Shown one piece after another: positions 31,056 through 32,110 of a DNA stretch of 32,110 nucleotides. This stretch comes from Oribacterium sp. NK2B42 (lineage in GTDB: Bacteria; Bacillota; Clostridia; Lachnospirales; Lachnospiraceae), in assembly GCF_000424445.1 (NCBI RefSeq), contig NZ_KE384187.1:1-32110 (forward strand). Direction: 5' to 3'. Every line of letters starts with the position of its first letter. Position 1 is the first letter of the stretch. A program made the translations under genes and the position numbers. The notes below the pieces were generated by a model. It worked only from the letters and a program-made list of their open reading frames with translations. It ran no database searches and was not told where the DNA came from.

Positions 31056-31145
31056 AGATTCGTCCGTGATGGGATGAAAAGGAAGCGTAAAGTTTCTTCA
31101 GGGATGGAATGAAAAGGAATCATAAAGTTTCGTCCTGAGAGGGAT
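31011..31145. repeat. 35-bp tandem repeat spanning the end of the GGDEF gene
   Basis: Three copies of a 35-base unit starting GATGAAAAGGAATCATAAAG lie at 31038, 31073 and 31108, preceded by a partial copy (AAAAAGCTTCGTCCGGAGTGG) in the coding sequence. The unit contains the last codons and the stop region of the gene, so the gene's 3' end appears to have been duplicated in tandem and to be decaying. Confidence 0.85.
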
Positions 31146-31262
31146 CAAAAATAAACAAAATGAAATCAATTTGAAAGAATTGTGTTTTGTTTGTTTGTGA
31201 TTATTATTAATTAATGAAGCATCTAGAAAAAATACTTGTTAAAAATGAATATGTATTGCAGG

Positions 31263-31291
31263 AAAAGAGCGGTTTTGAATCGCTCTTTTTT
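31263..31291 (+). terminator. Terminator before the FMN-binding lipoprotein gene
   Basis: AAAGAGCG pairs with CGCTCTTT around GTTTTGAAT, followed by TTTT. It probably ends GGDEF gene transcripts, about 200 bases after that stop codon. Confidence 0.85.
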
Positions 31292-31303
31292 GATGTGATA
31301 TAT

Positions 31304-31332
31304 TTGACATTGAAGAAACAAAAGAGTACAAT
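31304..31332 (+). promoter_or_regulatory. Promoter of the FMN-binding lipoprotein gene
   Basis: TTGACA (31304-31309) and TACAAT (31327-31332) are separated by 17 bases, a near-consensus promoter about 70 bases before the start codon. Confidence 0.88.
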
Positions 31333-31400
31333 TCGAACTTGTATTTGAGGTCAGCTTTTATATATTCAGGCTGACAGATCAGATTCAGGAGGAGAAAAAT

Positions 31401-31907
31401 ATGAAGAAATTAACACTTATGACAGCAACAGCAGGAGTTATCCTTGCACTTTCAGCATGTGCATCAACTTCTACACCTGAGGCTACAACAGCAGCAGCTC
31501 AGGAGACAACCGTAGCAGCAGAGGAGACAACCGCAGCAGCTGAAGAGACAACTGCAGCAGCAGAGGAGACAACCGTAGCAGCTGAAGAGACAACTGCAGC
31601 AGCAGAGGAGACAACCGCAGCAGCTGAAGAAACAACTGCAGCAGCTGAGGAAGAGGGAACAACTCTTACAGGCACAGGAAAGGGCTTCGGCGGAGATGTT
31701 ACAGTAACTCTTACAATGGATGGAGACAAGATCGTTGCAGCTTCTATCGAAGGCAAGGATGAGACTCCTGCAGTTGGCGGTGCAGCACTCGAGGAGCTTG
31801 AGAAGCAGATCGTTGAGGCAGGCTCAGATGAGATCGATGGTGTTTCAGGTGCAACCCTTACATCAACAGGTGTTAAGGAAGCTGTTAAGGCTGCTCTTGC
31901 AAAGTAA
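31401..31907 (+). CDS. FMN-binding-domain lipoprotein with repetitive stalk
   Basis: A surface lipoprotein of 168 residues. The signal peptide ends in the lipobox LSAC (cysteine 20). Residues 28-84 are a low-complexity stalk made of the heptad AAEETT(A/V), about seven copies. The C-terminal domain is a short FMN_bind domain ending in DGVSGATLTSTG, in which threonine 152 of SGAT is the residue expected to carry covalent FMN. Such domains take part in extracytoplasmic electron transfer (NqrC/RnfG and PplA-like proteins). AGGAGGAG precedes the ATG. No flavin transferase (ApbE) is adjacent, so flavinylation would need one encoded elsewhere. Redox role is inferred from the family. Confidence 0.88.
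   Translation: MKKLTLMTATAGVILALSACASTSTPEATTAAAQETTVAAEETTAAAEETTAAAEETTVAAEETTAAAEETTAAAEETTAAAEEEGTTLTGTGKGFGGDVTVTLTMDGDKIVAASIEGKDETPAVGGAALEELEKQIVEAGSDEIDGVSGATLTSTGVKEAVKAALAK
31507..31644. repeat. 21/42-bp minisatellite encoding the lipoprotein stalk
   Basis: A 21-base unit (GCAGCAGAGGAGACAACC with neighbours) alternates with a variant (GCAGCTGAAGAGACAACT), giving a higher-order 42-base period repeated about three times. Expansion or contraction keeps the reading frame and would change only stalk length. Confidence 0.9.
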
Positions 31908-31940
31908 TAGTCTTAGAAATATCAGATAACGTCATATTAT

Positions 31941-31988
31941 ATCCCTTCCGGAGCATTTGTTATGGCAGATGACCCGGGAGGGATTTTC
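31941..31988 (+). terminator. Terminator after the lipoprotein gene
   Basis: ATCCCTTCCGG pairs with CCGGGAGGGAT (one mismatch) around a loop of about 21 bases, followed by TTTT. Confidence 0.8.
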
Positions 31989-32020
31989 TGATTTTCAGAA
32001 CCGTCCACGATGGTCTTCTG

Positions 32021-32110
32021 GTAACCTGCCATTCAGGATGACCCAAATCCTGATTATTTGAAATTGAGTCAATGTAACCTGCCATTCAGGATGACCTAAA
32101 TCCTGATTAC
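32021..32110. repeat. 53-bp repeat with internal hairpin, cut by window edge
   Basis: A 36-base segment starting GTAACCTGCCATTCAGGATG occurs at 32021 and 32074 with a single difference, 53 bases apart. Each copy contains TCAGGAT/ATCCTGA, a 7-bp hairpin. The second copy runs to the window end, so the true number of units is unknown. Confidence 0.8.

Noticed and set aside
32021-32110. CRISPR array at the window edge
   Set aside because: Only two copies are seen and the spacer is about 17 bases, too short for CRISPR; no cas gene is visible.

Overview
The window looks like chromosomal DNA from an anaerobic Firmicute, most probably a Lachnospiraceae-type clostridium. This is inferred from the [FeFe]-hydrogenase maturation genes hydE/hydF/hydG with a TM1266-type regulator, the rpmG-secE-nusG-rplKA-rplJL block with an L10-type leader, strong AGGAGG ribosome binding sites, A/T-rich intergenic DNA with canonical TTGACA-17-TATAAT promoters, and alanine/threonine-rich lipoproteins. 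No plasmid, phage or insertion-sequence gene is visible. No rRNA or tRNA gene was recognised.

Layout. 1-470: non-coding DNA with a 15-bp inverted duplication and one doubtful small ORF. 471-3329: a phosphoglucomutase/phosphomannomutase and a CmpB-like membrane protein, each followed by a strong terminator. 3394-3720: five tandem 63-bp units, each holding a hairpin, ending in a REP-like half element. 3840-8456: a TM1266 regulator, then hydF, hydE and hydG; the hydrogenase itself is not in the window. 8865-16936: a sugar locus with a P-loop kinase of unknown substrate, a GH13_18 sucrose-phosphorylase-type enzyme, a solute-binding lipoprotein, two CUT1 permeases and a LacI regulator. Two matching 16-bp LacI-type operators precede the two transcription units. 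17149-21563: mreB/mbl, then recD2 overlapping a comF-like gene. 21629-22537: a LysR regulator on the minus strand. 22663-26150: rpmG-secE-nusG-rplK-rplA and rplJ-rplL, the latter with its own promoter, leader and final terminator; rpoB does not follow. 26295-29730 (minus): zur, znuA, znuC, znuB with a perfect 9-1-9 Zur-like box at the zur promoter. 29958-31055: a membrane diguanylate cyclase. 31401-31907: an FMN-binding lipoprotein on a repetitive stalk. 32021-32110: the start of a 53-bp hairpin repeat cut by the window edge.

How the genes work together. The sugar locus reads as one catabolic pathway: the lipoprotein and permeases import a glucoside (the ATPase must come from elsewhere), the phosphorylase releases glucose-1-phosphate, the phosphomutase at the left edge can make glucose-6-phosphate, and the P-loop kinase may phosphorylate the other half. 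HydE, HydF and HydG jointly build the [FeFe]-hydrogenase active site. The zinc operon is predicted to be repressed by its own first gene.

The most unusual material is non-coding: a pair of related two-hairpin RNA candidates (4176-4245 and 15721-15793), the 63-bp hairpin array, a 19-bp GC-rich array bounded by inverted repeats inside the sugar operon, and a scattered family of GGGGACG/CGTCCCC elements. All calls come from reading the sequence; no database search was run.
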